DNA of 44,005 nucleotides from Candidatus Nitrosopumilus sp. (GTDB taxonomy: Archaea; Thermoproteota; Nitrososphaeria; Nitrososphaerales; Nitrosopumilaceae). Shown piece after piece: positions 15,184 to 22,764 of this stretch. Below the pieces are notes generated by a model. It had not been told where the DNA came from. It saw only the letters and a program-made list of their open reading frames with translations, and did no database searches. The stretch covers positions 1-44,005 of the forward strand of contig REGH01000001.1 in NCBI GenBank assembly GCA_003702495.1. Direction: 5' to 3'. Position numbers and translations under genes: made by a program. Within the stretch, counting starts at the first letter, position 1, and the number at the start of each line of letters is the position of its first letter.

Positions 15184-16281
15184 CTATCCAAAGGTAAATG
15201 TGAATATCTGGAATCCTTCACCTTTGATCTTTATCTCCATTACGTGGGATGCGCTATCCTCACTGGTGACAATATTGTATAGTCCTGGTTCTGAAACACT
15301 TATTGTATTTTCAAAAGTAATATCTTGTCCTGCATATTTGATTGAAAGTGGCTCTCCGTCAAGATAAATTTCAAGATCAGCATTATTTGCAGTAACAATG
15401 TTTACTTCTTTTGCATTGTACAGTAATTTTATCTCTCCAGTTTCTGAAACCAACTCCATACTGTCTTCATGATTTTTCCATGCTCCTGTTGGGTAAAACT
15501 TGTGTAATTCTATTTTATCAGGATTCTCATATGTTACTATCTTTTCTGGTTGGAATCCTTCTTCACTTCCTAATTGATTTCTATTTTGTGCAAAATAGTA
15601 TCCAAAATATAATTCTGGAGTTCTAAACAAAGTATGTTCAAATTCTTCAATATCAACTAGTGCTGAATCTGATGTCATTTGAATTCCTAATGCATCGGAT
15701 CTTTCTTTGATTAGTTGCTGAATAATTTTTTCAGTTTCTTGATACCCGCCTTCTCCAATATGATCATATCTGATATATCCCTCATGATCTGCAATGTATT
15801 TTCTTGGCCAATATCTGTTTTCAAATGCTTCCCATGTTTCCATGTCATTGTCCATCACAACAGGATAATTGATTCCATGTTTTTCAATTGACATTTGTAC
15901 ATTTTCAGGAACTTTTTCAAATTCAAATTCAGGAGAATGAATTCCAATAACTAACAATCCTTGATCAGCATATTTGTCATCCCATGCTGTAATGTATGGT
16001 AAAGTTCTGATACAGTTGATGCAACTGTATGTCCAAATATCATATAGTACAACTTTTCCTTCTATCTCTTGGGCTAGTTTTTCGGGAGTTGTATTCAGAT
16101 AATGGGCAATTCCTACTAAATCAGGTGCTTTCTTGAATCCTGACTTGTCTATCTGAGTGGAATCTCCGACTATGTTTGTAACATTAGTCTGGTCAAGTGT
16201 AGAAAATACCATACTTATTGCTGCAATGCCTACACCTATTGCAACTGCTAGAAAAATTGCTGTTTTAAATTCTGACTTCAT
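15184..16281 (-). CDS. membrane-anchored thioredoxin-like protein (TlpA/DipZ C-terminal type)
   Basis: 365 residues. One N-terminal membrane anchor (about 8-28), then a thioredoxin-like domain with the redox pair Cys87/Cys90 (WTYSCINCIRTLPY) and a cis-Pro in RYWPRKYIAD, then a C-terminal beta-rich domain (from about 215) as in DipZ proteins. It should reduce or rearrange disulfides outside the membrane. CcdA, 4 nt upstream in the same operon, would supply electrons from cytosolic thioredoxin. In bacteria the two parts are often fused as DipZ. Confidence 0.88.
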   Translation of the reverse strand: MKSEFKTAIFLAVAIGVGIAAISMVFSTLDQTNVTNIVGDSTQIDKSGFKKAPDLVGIAHYLNTTPEKLAQEIEGKVVLYDIWTYSCINCIRTLPYITAWDDKYADQGLLVIGIHSPEFEFEKVPENVQMSIEKHGINYPVVMDNDMETWEAFENRYWPRKYIADHEGYIRYDHIGEGGYQETEKIIQQLIKERSDALGIQMTSDSALVDIEEFEHTLFRTPELYFGYYFAQNRNQLGSEEGFQPEKIVTYENPDKIELHKFYPTGAWKNHEDSMELVSETGEIKLLYNAKEVNIVTANNADLEIYLDGEPLSIKYAGQDITFENTISVSEPGLYNIVTSEDSASHVMEIKIKGEGFQIFTFTFG

Positions 16282-16285
16282 TTGA

Positions 16286-17020
16286 TCACCCTAAGAGTAT
16301 TAGTTCATTGAGTAGCGGAAAGTTTGCAATATATGCTAGCTGATTTGTAAATACCAAAACTCCCAATACTATGATGAATCCTCCTAAAATTATGTTATAA
16401 TACTTTAGATGTTTACTCATTGAGCGAATGATTTTGTTTGCTCTAGAGTAAAACACTCCAATTAAGATGAATGGAATTCCTAGTCCTAAGGAGTATACCA
16501 ATAGTAAATTAAATGCAAGAGATGGTGTTGTTGCTGCAAGTGTAAGTATACTTCCTAGTATTGGGCCAACACATGGAGTCCAACCGGCTGCAAATGCTAA
16601 ACCAAACACAAATGACATTGGATAACTAGCCCTAGATCTTTTTGGAAAGAATTTTCTCTCCAAGTTAAGCTTGTTTATTTTCATTGAAAGGAGTAAGAAA
16701 ATTCCGAATCCTATTATGATCACACCTCCAATTTGATTAAGCTCATCTACTATTTCCCATGATGCAGACGATAACGTACTGTTGATAATTACTCCTATGG
16801 TTGAAAAGACAACTGAGAATCCTAGTACAAAAAATACTGAATTTAAAATGATGTTTGTTCTATTTACTGAAACTGTATTTGTTCCATCTTTCTGATTTAA
16901 TTCTGAAAGTGTTGTACCTGAAATGTATGCAAGAAATGCTGGAATCATAGGTAAAATACATGGTGCAACAAATGATCCAAGTCCAGCCAATGCTGCAACT
17001 GCTAGAGTTATTTCTGCCAC
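16286..17020 (-). CDS. ccdA: CcdA/DsbD-type transmembrane electron carrier
   Basis: 244 residues with six hydrophobic segments. The two redox cysteines of the family are visible, Cys21 in FVAPCILPMIPAF and Cys150 in GWTPCVGPILGS, in the two pseudo-symmetric halves. It passes electrons across the membrane. Its partner is the thioredoxin-like protein encoded directly after it. The start is leaderless, about 26 nt from a palindromic CTTTAAAG box shared with the divergent small gene. Confidence 0.92.
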   Translation of the reverse strand: MAEITLAVAALAGLGSFVAPCILPMIPAFLAYISGTTLSELNQKDGTNTVSVNRTNIILNSVFFVLGFSVVFSTIGVIINSTLSSASWEIVDELNQIGGVIIIGFGIFLLLSMKINKLNLERKFFPKRSRASYPMSFVFGLAFAAGWTPCVGPILGSILTLAATTPSLAFNLLLVYSLGLGIPFILIGVFYSRANKIIRSMSKHLKYYNIILGGFIIVLGVLVFTNQLAYIANFPLLNELILLG

Positions 17021-17041
17021 ATACTAAAGTTGTAATTTTTA

Positions 17042-17049
17042 CTTTAAAG
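17042..17049. promoter_or_regulatory. palindromic TATA box shared by ccdA and a divergent small gene
   Basis: CTTTAAAG is its own reverse complement. Its centre (17045.5) lies 25.5 nt from the ccdA ATG (17020) and 26.5 nt from the ATG at 17072 on the other strand. It is the only TATA-like box I see in the 51-bp gap. Confidence 0.6.
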
Positions 17050-17071
17050 CATTCTTCCAGATTTTTACCAA

Positions 17072-17221
17072 ATGGTAATACAATCCGTTTTTAACTGGGT
17101 TGCGCCTAATTTTCGTATGAATAAACGATTCATAATAGTTGGTGTCACTTTGGGCATCATTATTGTGGCTGCTGTTTTAATTGGATCGCCAATGTTTGGT
17201 GGCTTTGACTCTATGAGATAA
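17072..17221 (+). CDS. 49-residue single-pass membrane protein
   Basis: It reads MVIQSVFNWVAPNFRMNKRF, then IIVGVTLGIIIVAAVLIGSP, then MFGGFDSMR. One membrane span follows a short basic region. A second ATG at 17117 would give a 34-residue form; the first is preferred for its TATA spacing. It is divergent from ccdA and convergent with bioF, where the stops abut. Function unknown. Confidence 0.6.
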   Translation: MVIQSVFNWVAPNFRMNKRFIIVGVTLGIIIVAAVLIGSPMFGGFDSMR

Positions 17222-18361
17222 TTAGCAGAATTTTGTGTATGCTTTATCAAATATCTCTAGTGCTCTTTCAATATGCTTATCTTGAAACCATGCCGTGACT
17301 GAAATTCTTAATCTGGCTTGATTTTTAGGAACCGTTGGATATCTTATTGGCTGTGCGAATATCCCTTTATTGAATAGGAATTTCCCAAAGTCCATTGCAG
17401 ATTTTTCATCTCCAATAACAATTGGGATAATTTGAGATTCTGAATTTATCTCAAAACCAATTTGTTTGAGACCTTTAGATAGTGATTTTGTATTTTCCTC
17501 TAGTTTCTTTTTTTGTTTTTCTCTGTTTGACTCAAATCTTTTTAGAGAATGTTTCACCAAAAATGATGGTAAAGCAGATGTATAGATAAATGATTTTGAT
17601 TTGTTGATGCATAAATCGACAATATTGTTTTGTGCAGCAATATACCCTCCGAATGATCCTAAACCTTTACTTAAACTACTAACATACAAATCAATTTTCT
17701 TAGCAACATTAAATCTGCTTGGTGTTCCTTTTCCGTCTTCACCAATTACAAAATCTCCGTGCGCATCATCTACAATTGTTATGGCATTAGATTTTTCTGC
17801 AATCTCAGTTATTTGTTTTAGAGATGATACATCTCCATCCATACTGAAAATTCCCTCAGTGATTATGAATTTGTTTTTTCCTTTTTGTTTTGACTTTATT
17901 TGTAAATCTTGCATGTCGTTGTGTTTGTAAATTGAAACTTTTGCATCAGTTAGCTTACATGATTCAATAATACTTGCATGGTTTAACTCGTCACTAAGAA
18001 TCAAATCCCCTTTCTTTGCAATTGCAGAAATTGAACCCAAATTTGCCATATATCCAGTAGGATAAATCAAACTGTTTTGCTGTGACTTGTGTTTTGCAAG
18101 TACTTTTTCTAATTTTTTGTAAGATTCATCATTTCCGGATACTAGTCTTGAACTTGATTGTAGTTGATTTGCTTGAATTTTTGTTATTGGGATTCCTAGA
18201 TAGTCATTTGAGCATAAATTGAGTAGTTTTTGACCATTAATTGTAATGTGTGCACCATTTGCCTTTCCATATCTTAATTTCCTATAGAGATTGTTTTGTT
18301 TTATTGCTTGTAACTCTGCATCAACAAAGTCAAGTTTATGCCTGGAGGCCAATTTTTTCAA
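17222..18361 (-). CDS. bioF: 8-amino-7-oxononanoate synthase
   Basis: 379 residues, PLP-dependent alpha-oxoamine synthase. The cofactor lysine is Lys232 (VSSLSKGLGSFGGY); the Asp/His pocket residues lie in TIVDDAHGDFVIG. It joins pimeloyl-CoA (or an ACP form) with alanine in the first ring-building step of biotin synthesis. It overlaps bioB by 26 nt and follows it, so the two are one transcript. Confidence 0.95.
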   Translation of the reverse strand: MKKLASRHKLDFVDAELQAIKQNNLYRKLRYGKANGAHITINGQKLLNLCSNDYLGIPITKIQANQLQSSSRLVSGNDESYKKLEKVLAKHKSQQNSLIYPTGYMANLGSISAIAKKGDLILSDELNHASIIESCKLTDAKVSIYKHNDMQDLQIKSKQKGKNKFIITEGIFSMDGDVSSLKQITEIAEKSNAITIVDDAHGDFVIGEDGKGTPSRFNVAKKIDLYVSSLSKGLGSFGGYIAAQNNIVDLCINKSKSFIYTSALPSFLVKHSLKRFESNREKQKKKLEENTKSLSKGLKQIGFEINSESQIIPIVIGDEKSAMDFGKFLFNKGIFAQPIRYPTVPKNQARLRISVTAWFQDKHIERALEIFDKAYTKFC

Positions 18362-19313
18362 TCATTTGACGGTCTTTTTGAGCCTCATTACCGCCCATAG
18401 TTAGATAACCTGAAGTGATAATCCCATTTGCACCGCTTTGAAGCAGTTCTTCTCCAGAGTCATCTAGTTGGGTCTCTCTTCCACCCGATATCTTGATGAC
18501 TGATTCAGGCAGCAAGAATCTGATCACAGAAAACATTCTAACAATTTCTGAATTTGGTAAATCTGTTTGCAATTCTAATGGTGTTCCTGGAACTGGAACT
18601 AGTATGTTTATTGTAACTTCTTCAGGGAATAATCTTGCAAGTTCTAGTGTTAGTTCTAATCTTTGTTCTCTTGTTTCCCCCAAACCGATAATTCCACCAG
18701 TACACAACTCTAAACCGGCTTCTCTTGCAATTCCTAATGTCTTCAACCTGTCTTCATATGTGTGAGTAGTACAAATCTCTGGGAATTTTGATTTTGCAGT
18801 CTCTAAGTTATGATTGTACCTTTTTACTTTGAGTTCTTTGAGTTTCTTTGCTTGATCTTCCGTAAGAAATCCCAAACTACATTCTACACTGATTCCAACT
18901 TTATCATTAATTTCAGTAATAATTTTGCAAACTTTCTCAAAATCATTCTTTGATGGTTCACGCCATGCTGCAACAAGACAATATGATTCTGCACCTTCAT
19001 CTTTTGCTTTTTTTGCTTTGGACACAACTTCTTCAGGTGATGGTAATTGGTATGTTTCAATACCTGTATCAAAGAACGCTGATTGTCCGCAAAATGTACA
19101 GTCTTCACTGCATGCATTTTTTTTAATATTGTTTAGTTGTTCAACATCTACTTTCTCTCCATTAAAATCTCGAGTAATCTCATTTGCACATTTTGCTAAA
19201 TCTTTGAGATTCTCATCTGGAATGTTTAGTAGTTTTTCAGCATCTTCTGCAGTGATGTGATTTCCTGAGAAGACTTTTTCCTGGCATTCTTTAATAAATT
19301 CCAAAGTACTCAT
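18336..19313 (-). CDS. bioB: biotin synthase
   Basis: 325 residues, radical SAM enzyme. The CxxxCxxC cluster motif is Cys68/Cys72/Cys75 (NACSEDCTFCGQS), and later family features (YNHNLETAKSKFPEICTTHT, GGIIGLGETREQR) are clear. It inserts sulfur into dethiobiotin. The leader is about 80-90 nt long and carries a BirA-like operator at the probable transcription start. Confidence 0.97.
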   Translation of the reverse strand: MSTLEFIKECQEKVFSGNHITAEDAEKLLNIPDENLKDLAKCANEITRDFNGEKVDVEQLNNIKKNACSEDCTFCGQSAFFDTGIETYQLPSPEEVVSKAKKAKDEGAESYCLVAAWREPSKNDFEKVCKIITEINDKVGISVECSLGFLTEDQAKKLKELKVKRYNHNLETAKSKFPEICTTHTYEDRLKTLGIAREAGLELCTGGIIGLGETREQRLELTLELARLFPEEVTINILVPVPGTPLELQTDLPNSEIVRMFSVIRFLLPESVIKISGGRETQLDDSGEELLQSGANGIITSGYLTMGGNEAQKDRQMIEKIGLQA

Positions 19314-19391
19314 AACCAGATATCGCTATTTTGCATTTATGACGACAATAGTGGTCAAAAACAACCAATCATTGTCATCAAATTGAAAATA

Positions 19392-19421
19392 TGTTAACCT
19401 CCATAAATTATGGGGTTAACA
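19392..19421 (-). promoter_or_regulatory. BirA-like biotin operator at the bioB promoter
   Basis: TGTTAACC (19392-19399) and GGTTAACA (19414-19421) are exact inverted half-sites with a 14-bp spacer. This closely resembles the spaced GTTAAC-type half-sites described for BirA regulation of biotin genes. A TTTATAAA box (19427-19434) lies just upstream in the direction of bioB, which places the transcription start inside this element. Confidence 0.7.
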
Positions 19422-19426
19422 CGGGA

Positions 19427-19434
19427 TTTATAAA
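19427..19434 (-). promoter_or_regulatory. TATA box of the bioB-bioF operon
   Basis: TTTATAAA lies about 114-121 nt before the bioB ATG. With the usual 26-nt spacing the start site falls near 19404, within the BirA-like element, leaving a leader of about 90 nt. Confidence 0.55.
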
Positions 19435-19452
19435 ATTTTCAAAGTTGAGAAT

Positions 19453-19656
19453 CTAGGATTTCTTTTTACTTAGATTTTTGACTTGTTTTTCTAAGATTTC
19501 GATTCTTCTTTTGTATGTGGCGTTAATTTTATCACCCTTTTTTGCACGTTTTTCTAATTTTGCAATTTGGGTTTTTGTTTTGGTCAATTCTTTCATGCCA
19601 GCTTTATGCATTTTGTTTAATCTAGTTCTCAATTCTTGGATTTCATTTTTTGCCAT
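19453..19656 (-). CDS. small coiled-coil protein
   Basis: 67 residues, almost entirely Lys/Glu/Leu helix: MAKNEIQELRTRLNKMHKAG, later KTKTQIAKLEKRAKKG and KRRIEILEKQVKNLSKKKS. A coiled coil is likely. I chose the ATG at 19656 because a TTAAAAAT box is centred about 25 nt upstream; a longer form would overlap the neighbouring gene. Its promoter belongs to a repeated type in this region. Confidence 0.7.
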   Translation of the reverse strand: MAKNEIQELRTRLNKMHKAGMKELTKTKTQIAKLEKRAKKGDKINATYKRRIEILEKQVKNLSKKKS

Positions 19657-19663
19657 GATTCCA

Positions 19664-19685
19664 ATCTTACATAGATCATTTTTAA
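19664..19685 (-). promoter_or_regulatory. promoter of recurrent type, copy 1
   Basis: ATCTTACATAGAT (19664-19676) is a near palindrome ATCTA-N3-TAGAT with one mismatch, directly beside a TTAAAAAT TATA box (19678-19685). It precedes the coiled-coil gene. Confidence 0.55.
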
Positions 19686-19715
19686 CAATTTTGCTTATCT
19701 CCACGACTTTAAAAT

Positions 19716-20099
19716 CTAAGAAAGCAAATGACTCAATTGTGGATCTTTTGCAATATCTATTCTTAATTCCACACAACCCTGAGGATTTTCATCAGGATAT
19801 TTTTCACAAAATTCTATGGCATCTCTAAAATATTCAAGATGACAAGAATCCCATTCCTTTGAATTTTCTGTTAACGTTTGACAATGTTTATGTCCTGCAG
19901 AGAGCATTTCCATCCATTCTTGTTTTTCTTTTGCTTCTTTTTGAAATTCTTGTTCTGAATAGGATGTATTTTGTTGTGGATTTCCAATTACTTGTATGTC
20001 TGCTTGTTTTTGCATTTGGTCGATATGCCCCATTCCAAAGATTACTGCTATAACTACTGCAGAAGCAATACCTAAGTTACGAAGTAGTTTAAGATTCAA
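19716..20099 (-). CDS. membrane-anchored extracytoplasmic protein with Cys
   Basis: 127 residues. An N-terminal anchor (LGIASAVVIAVIFGMG) is followed by a polar region with four Cys (HKHCQTL, WDSCHLEYF, IEFCEKY, PQGCVEL) and an acidic helix. The Cys spacing could give two disulfides. The start is TTG at 20099, about 26 nt after the TATA box of the recurrent promoter. Function unknown. Confidence 0.6.
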   Translation of the reverse strand: MNLKLLRNLGIASAVVIAVIFGMGHIDQMQKQADIQVIGNPQQNTSYSEQEFQKEAKEKQEWMEMLSAGHKHCQTLTENSKEWDSCHLEYFRDAIEFCEKYPDENPQGCVELRIDIAKDPQLSHLLS

Positions 20100-20107
20100 C
20101 GATTACA

Positions 20108-20129
20108 ATCTAACATAGATCATTTTTAA
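20108..20129 (-). promoter_or_regulatory. promoter of recurrent type, copy 2
   Basis: ATCTAACATAGAT (20108-20120) is an exact ATCTA-N3-TAGAT palindrome, followed on the upstream side by the TTAAAAAT box (20122-20129), 26.5 nt from the TTG start at 20099. Confidence 0.6.
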
Positions 20130-20151
20130 CAATATTGTATATTCTCAAATT

Positions 20152-20310
20152 TTACAATGTCTTACTTTTGGTTTTCAATGCAAAATGTCCACACTTTGGA
20201 CAGCGATGTTTTTTCAAAAGTTCTGAATGTGTTTGCATTGGTTTTTTAGAATAAGTAACCTGTGCTCCACAATCCATACATTCCCCTGGAAGGTCTCCTT
20301 TTGGAAGCAT
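20152..20310 (-). CDS. 52-residue zinc-ribbon protein
   Basis: It begins MLPKGDLPGECMDCGAQVTY and continues through LLKKHRCPKCGHFALKTKSK. Two CxxC pairs (Cys11/Cys14 and the later CPKC) mark a zinc ribbon. It starts at an ATG 25 nt from a TATA box of the recurrent type. No specific role is readable. Confidence 0.75.
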   Translation of the reverse strand: MLPKGDLPGECMDCGAQVTYSKKPMQTHSELLKKHRCPKCGHFALKTKSKTL

Positions 20311-20797
20311 GACTCCAATCTAACCTAGACCATTTTTAAAAATTTGTCAATTTTAAAAGAGAGTGCGTCCAAAAAGAGTACGTCTTGATTGCAATTCAGG
20401 CGTGAGACTTTATGGACACAAAAAACAAAAAATATTTTGCATTTAATGATGCTTCTAAAAATCAAAGATGATAATACCTAGTCTTGAACGAACCTATTAT
20501 TTCTGGGGTTTATTCCGGTTATCATTTCTATTATAAACTAGATTGGTGTTTGTTTCATTTTGAACACACAACTGATTATGTATCATATTTTTCTAGTAAT
20601 CTTGATTCAAGATCTCAAGACAATCGATTCCCAGACAATATTGTTTTAGATGCCTGATTCATTTTTTATTTCTGAGTTATTATTGTCCTTAACATCCAAA
20701 ATAATGGTGAGATATCAGTCCCAAAAAATGGTAATGTGTTTTGTTTTTCACAAATTATGATACAGTACTTTAAATGAAAAATCATCATAGTGACTTT
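20311..20797. other. gene-free stretch with the zinc-ribbon promoter at its edge
   Basis: I see no reading frame longer than about 30 codons with coding character here. The left edge holds the zinc-ribbon promoter and the right edge the promoter of the 33-residue gene. The rest (about 20350-20760) is AT-rich without strong inverted repeats. A small RNA cannot be excluded. Confidence 0.45.
20318..20340 (-). promoter_or_regulatory. promoter of recurrent type, copy 3
   Basis: ATCTAACCTAGAC (20318-20330) matches the palindrome ATCTA-N3-TAGAT with one mismatch; the TTTAAAAAT box follows at 20332-20340. It serves the zinc-ribbon gene that starts at 20310. Confidence 0.55.
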
Positions 20798-20899
20798 ATG
20801 ATCAGCGAGAGAAAATTAAGAAAGGATCATAGAGAAAGGGCAGTATTCTTTATTGGTTTGGTCACAATAATTGGAATTGCGGTATTGCTAATTCCATAA
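20798..20899 (+). CDS. 33-residue single-pass membrane peptide
   Basis: It reads MISERKLRKDHRERAVFFIG then LVTIIGIAVLLIP: a highly charged N-terminus and one membrane span to the end. A TTTAAA box about 26 nt upstream supports a leaderless start at this ATG. No family recognised. Confidence 0.5.
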   Translation: MISERKLRKDHRERAVFFIGLVTIIGIAVLLIP

Positions 20900-21001
20900 C
20901 TCCTTTTTCATATGTCCCTACCATGTAAACTATTTTCTAAATAAAGACTCATCTGTATAGGCCATTTTTAATAATTGGAATTTCTTCAAATAATTTAGAA
21001 T

Positions 21002-21208
21002 CTAATCCGCTTCTTCATCAGCAAATGTTACAGGTTCTTCATTTTCATCATGTTTAACATGCTCTTCATGTTCCATAGATTTTGCATCATCTAAATCAAC
21101 ATAAGTTACAGGTTCTTCATTTTCATCATGTTGTAGATTTTTTTCATGTTTTAGCGCATCATCAATATCTTTTTTCATTTTTTCTTTTGTTTTATCAAAC
21201 AAACCCAT
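21002..21208 (-). CDS. acidic protein with a two-fold internal repeat
   Basis: 68 residues. After a basic start (MGLFDKTKEKMKKDIDDALK) the unit HDENEEPVTYVD/HDENEEPVTFAD occurs twice, about 27 residues apart; the DNA of the repeat is almost identical (around 21026-21051 and 21105-21130). The rest is charged and probably disordered. It starts 2 nt after a 24-codon membrane peptide frame, with which it probably shares a transcript. Confidence 0.6.
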   Translation of the reverse strand: MGLFDKTKEKMKKDIDDALKHEKNLQHDENEEPVTYVDLDDAKSMEHEEHVKHDENEEPVTFADEEAD

Positions 21209-21210
21209 GA

Positions 21211-21285
21211 TTACAACCTCTCAACTAATACCATGATCACTTTGGAGATTACAGTTATTGCAATATGAATAATAATCTCTGTCAT
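21211..21285 (-). CDS. 24-residue hydrophobic peptide upstream of the acidic protein
   Basis: It reads MTEIIIHIAITVISKVIMVL then VERL. It has the recurrent promoter 25.5 nt before its ATG, so it is the first frame on the transcript, and it ends 2 nt before the start of the acidic protein. It could be a membrane micropeptide or just a translated leader. Confidence 0.4.
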   Translation of the reverse strand: MTEIIIHIAITVISKVIMVLVERL

Positions 21286-21292
21286 GATTATA

Positions 21293-21314
21293 ATCTAACC
21301 TAGATCATTTTTAA
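21293..21314 (-). promoter_or_regulatory. promoter of recurrent type, copy 4
   Basis: ATCTAACCTAGAT (21293-21305) is an exact ATCTA-N3-TAGAT palindrome beside a TTAAAAAT box (21307-21314), the box centred 25.5 nt before the ATG at 21285. Confidence 0.6.
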
Positions 21315-21332
21315 CAATAATAGTAGTCAAAA

Positions 21333-21404
21333 TTAGTTATTATTTCCATTGAACCAAATCTTGCCTCCTACTTGTTCAACTATTCCTTTAACAATTGCTA
21401 ATCC
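21333..21404 (-). pseudogene. 3' remnant of a histidine kinase gene
   Basis: A minus-strand frame encodes GLAIVKGIVEQVGGKIWF followed by NGNNN and TAA. This is the G2-box end of a HATPase_c domain, as in the kinases of this window (for example GLAICKRLTELLGGQIWVES). Nothing kinase-like precedes it: the upstream DNA is the end of bioA in another frame, overlapping it by 7 nt. It is therefore a leftover of a kinase gene joined to the bioA 3' end. Confidence 0.7.
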
Positions 21405-22723
21405 ATCACATGTTTTTTTGCAGAATTAATAGTCTTGATTGTCCTTTTTAGTAACAATCCTAACTCCTTTTCTGATATTGCTAGAGGTGGAACAAGCATG
21501 ACAATGTTGCCCAATGTTCTGAGGTAGATTCCATTCTTTTTTCCTATCTCGTAAAAAATTTTGTTGATAGATTTCTTAGGGTGAATTGGTGTTTTTTTCT
21601 TCTTATCTGTTACTAGTTCTATGCCCATGAGCATTCCTTTATGTCTAATATCACCTACCAAATCAATTTCAGAAATCTCATCATAATACTCTTCAAAGAT
21701 TTTGGATGTTTTTTGGACTTTTTTAATTAGATTGTTTTTCTTATACATTTTGATATTTTCATTTGCAACTGCTGCTGCAAGTGGATTTCCGGTATATGTG
21801 TGTCCGTGGAATAAATGCCTCCAGTCATTAAACTCTCCTGAAAATGAATCATAGACTTTTTTGTTTGCAAGGGTAGCTGCCATAGTGAGATATCCTCCAG
21901 TTAACATTTTACCATATGCAACAATATCTGGTGTTGATTTTTGATCCTGGAATTGTGTCATGGAACCTAGTCTGCCAAAACCCGTTGCAATCTCATCTAG
22001 TACAAACAACACATCATACTTTTTACATAATTGACTAATTTTTCTTTGAAATCCTTTAGGATAAATGATGACTCCTCCTGCAACTTGTGCACCACTCTCC
22101 ATTACAAATGCTGCAATATTGTTATTTTTTGAAAACTTTTTTTCTATCTTTTCTAAACATTCGTTTTGGTAATCCGATAATGTATATCCTCTTGGCAATC
22201 TATACTTGTTTGGAACCGGGAATTGTATTGTTGAGAATAATTGCTTTTTGAATTTTCCAAAGAACTGTGGAACATATCCGACTGCCATGGCGCCAAATGT
22301 ATCGCCATGATAGCCATTCTCTACTGTTGCAATTTCTGTCTTTTTCTCACCAATGTTTTTCCAGTATTGTAATGCAATCTTAATTGCAATCTCCATTGCA
22401 GATGATCCATTATCTGAATAGAACACCTTGTCCATTCCAGGTGATATCTTGATTAGATTATCTGCAAGTTGCTCTGCAGGCTCATTTGTAATGTTAAACA
22501 TTGAAGAATGTTGTAGTTTTTGACTCTGATTTGTAATTGCTCTTACCAATTGAGGGTTAGAATGTCCCCATACATTACACCACATGGAAGCCACAGCATC
22601 AATCATTTTGTTATCTTTGGAATCAATTAGCCACACACCTTTGGCTTTGATAATTTTATCAAATGAACTCCATTCCTTCATTTGTGTATTTGGATGCCAA
22701 ACAGAACTTTTCAACTGATTCAC
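21398..22723 (-). CDS. bioA: adenosylmethionine-8-amino-7-oxononanoate aminotransferase
   Basis: 441 residues, class III PLP aminotransferase. The cofactor lysine is Lys272 (VAYGKMLTGGYLT); the Asp of the pocket is in VLDEIATGFGRLG, and substrate-site features WHPNTQMKEW and HGHTYTGNPLAAAVA fit BioA rather than other omega-aminotransferases. It makes 7,8-diaminononanoate using SAM as amino donor. It stands apart from bioB-bioF and has no BirA-like site that I can see. Confidence 0.94.
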   Translation of the reverse strand: MNQLKSSVWHPNTQMKEWSSFDKIIKAKGVWLIDSKDNKMIDAVASMWCNVWGHSNPQLVRAITNQSQKLQHSSMFNITNEPAEQLADNLIKISPGMDKVFYSDNGSSAMEIAIKIALQYWKNIGEKKTEIATVENGYHGDTFGAMAVGYVPQFFGKFKKQLFSTIQFPVPNKYRLPRGYTLSDYQNECLEKIEKKFSKNNNIAAFVMESGAQVAGGVIIYPKGFQRKISQLCKKYDVLFVLDEIATGFGRLGSMTQFQDQKSTPDIVAYGKMLTGGYLTMAATLANKKVYDSFSGEFNDWRHLFHGHTYTGNPLAAAVANENIKMYKKNNLIKKVQKTSKIFEEYYDEISEIDLVGDIRHKGMLMGIELVTDKKKKTPIHPKKSINKIFYEIGKKNGIYLRTLGNIVMLVPPLAISEKELGLLLKRTIKTINSAKKHVMD

Positions 22724-22764
22724 TCATACATCAGATCTTAATAATTATCCGATTTTTTAGAAAA

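Noticed and set aside
19453-19776. A longer version of the small coiled-coil protein (107 residues)
   Set aside because: The extra N-terminal part has no coiled-coil character, overlaps the upstream gene, and crosses the promoter with good spacing to the ATG at 19656.
20348-20416. Possible small RNA with GTCC/GGAC pairing
   Set aside because: The pairing is short and broken, and there is no promoter or T-run to support a transcript.
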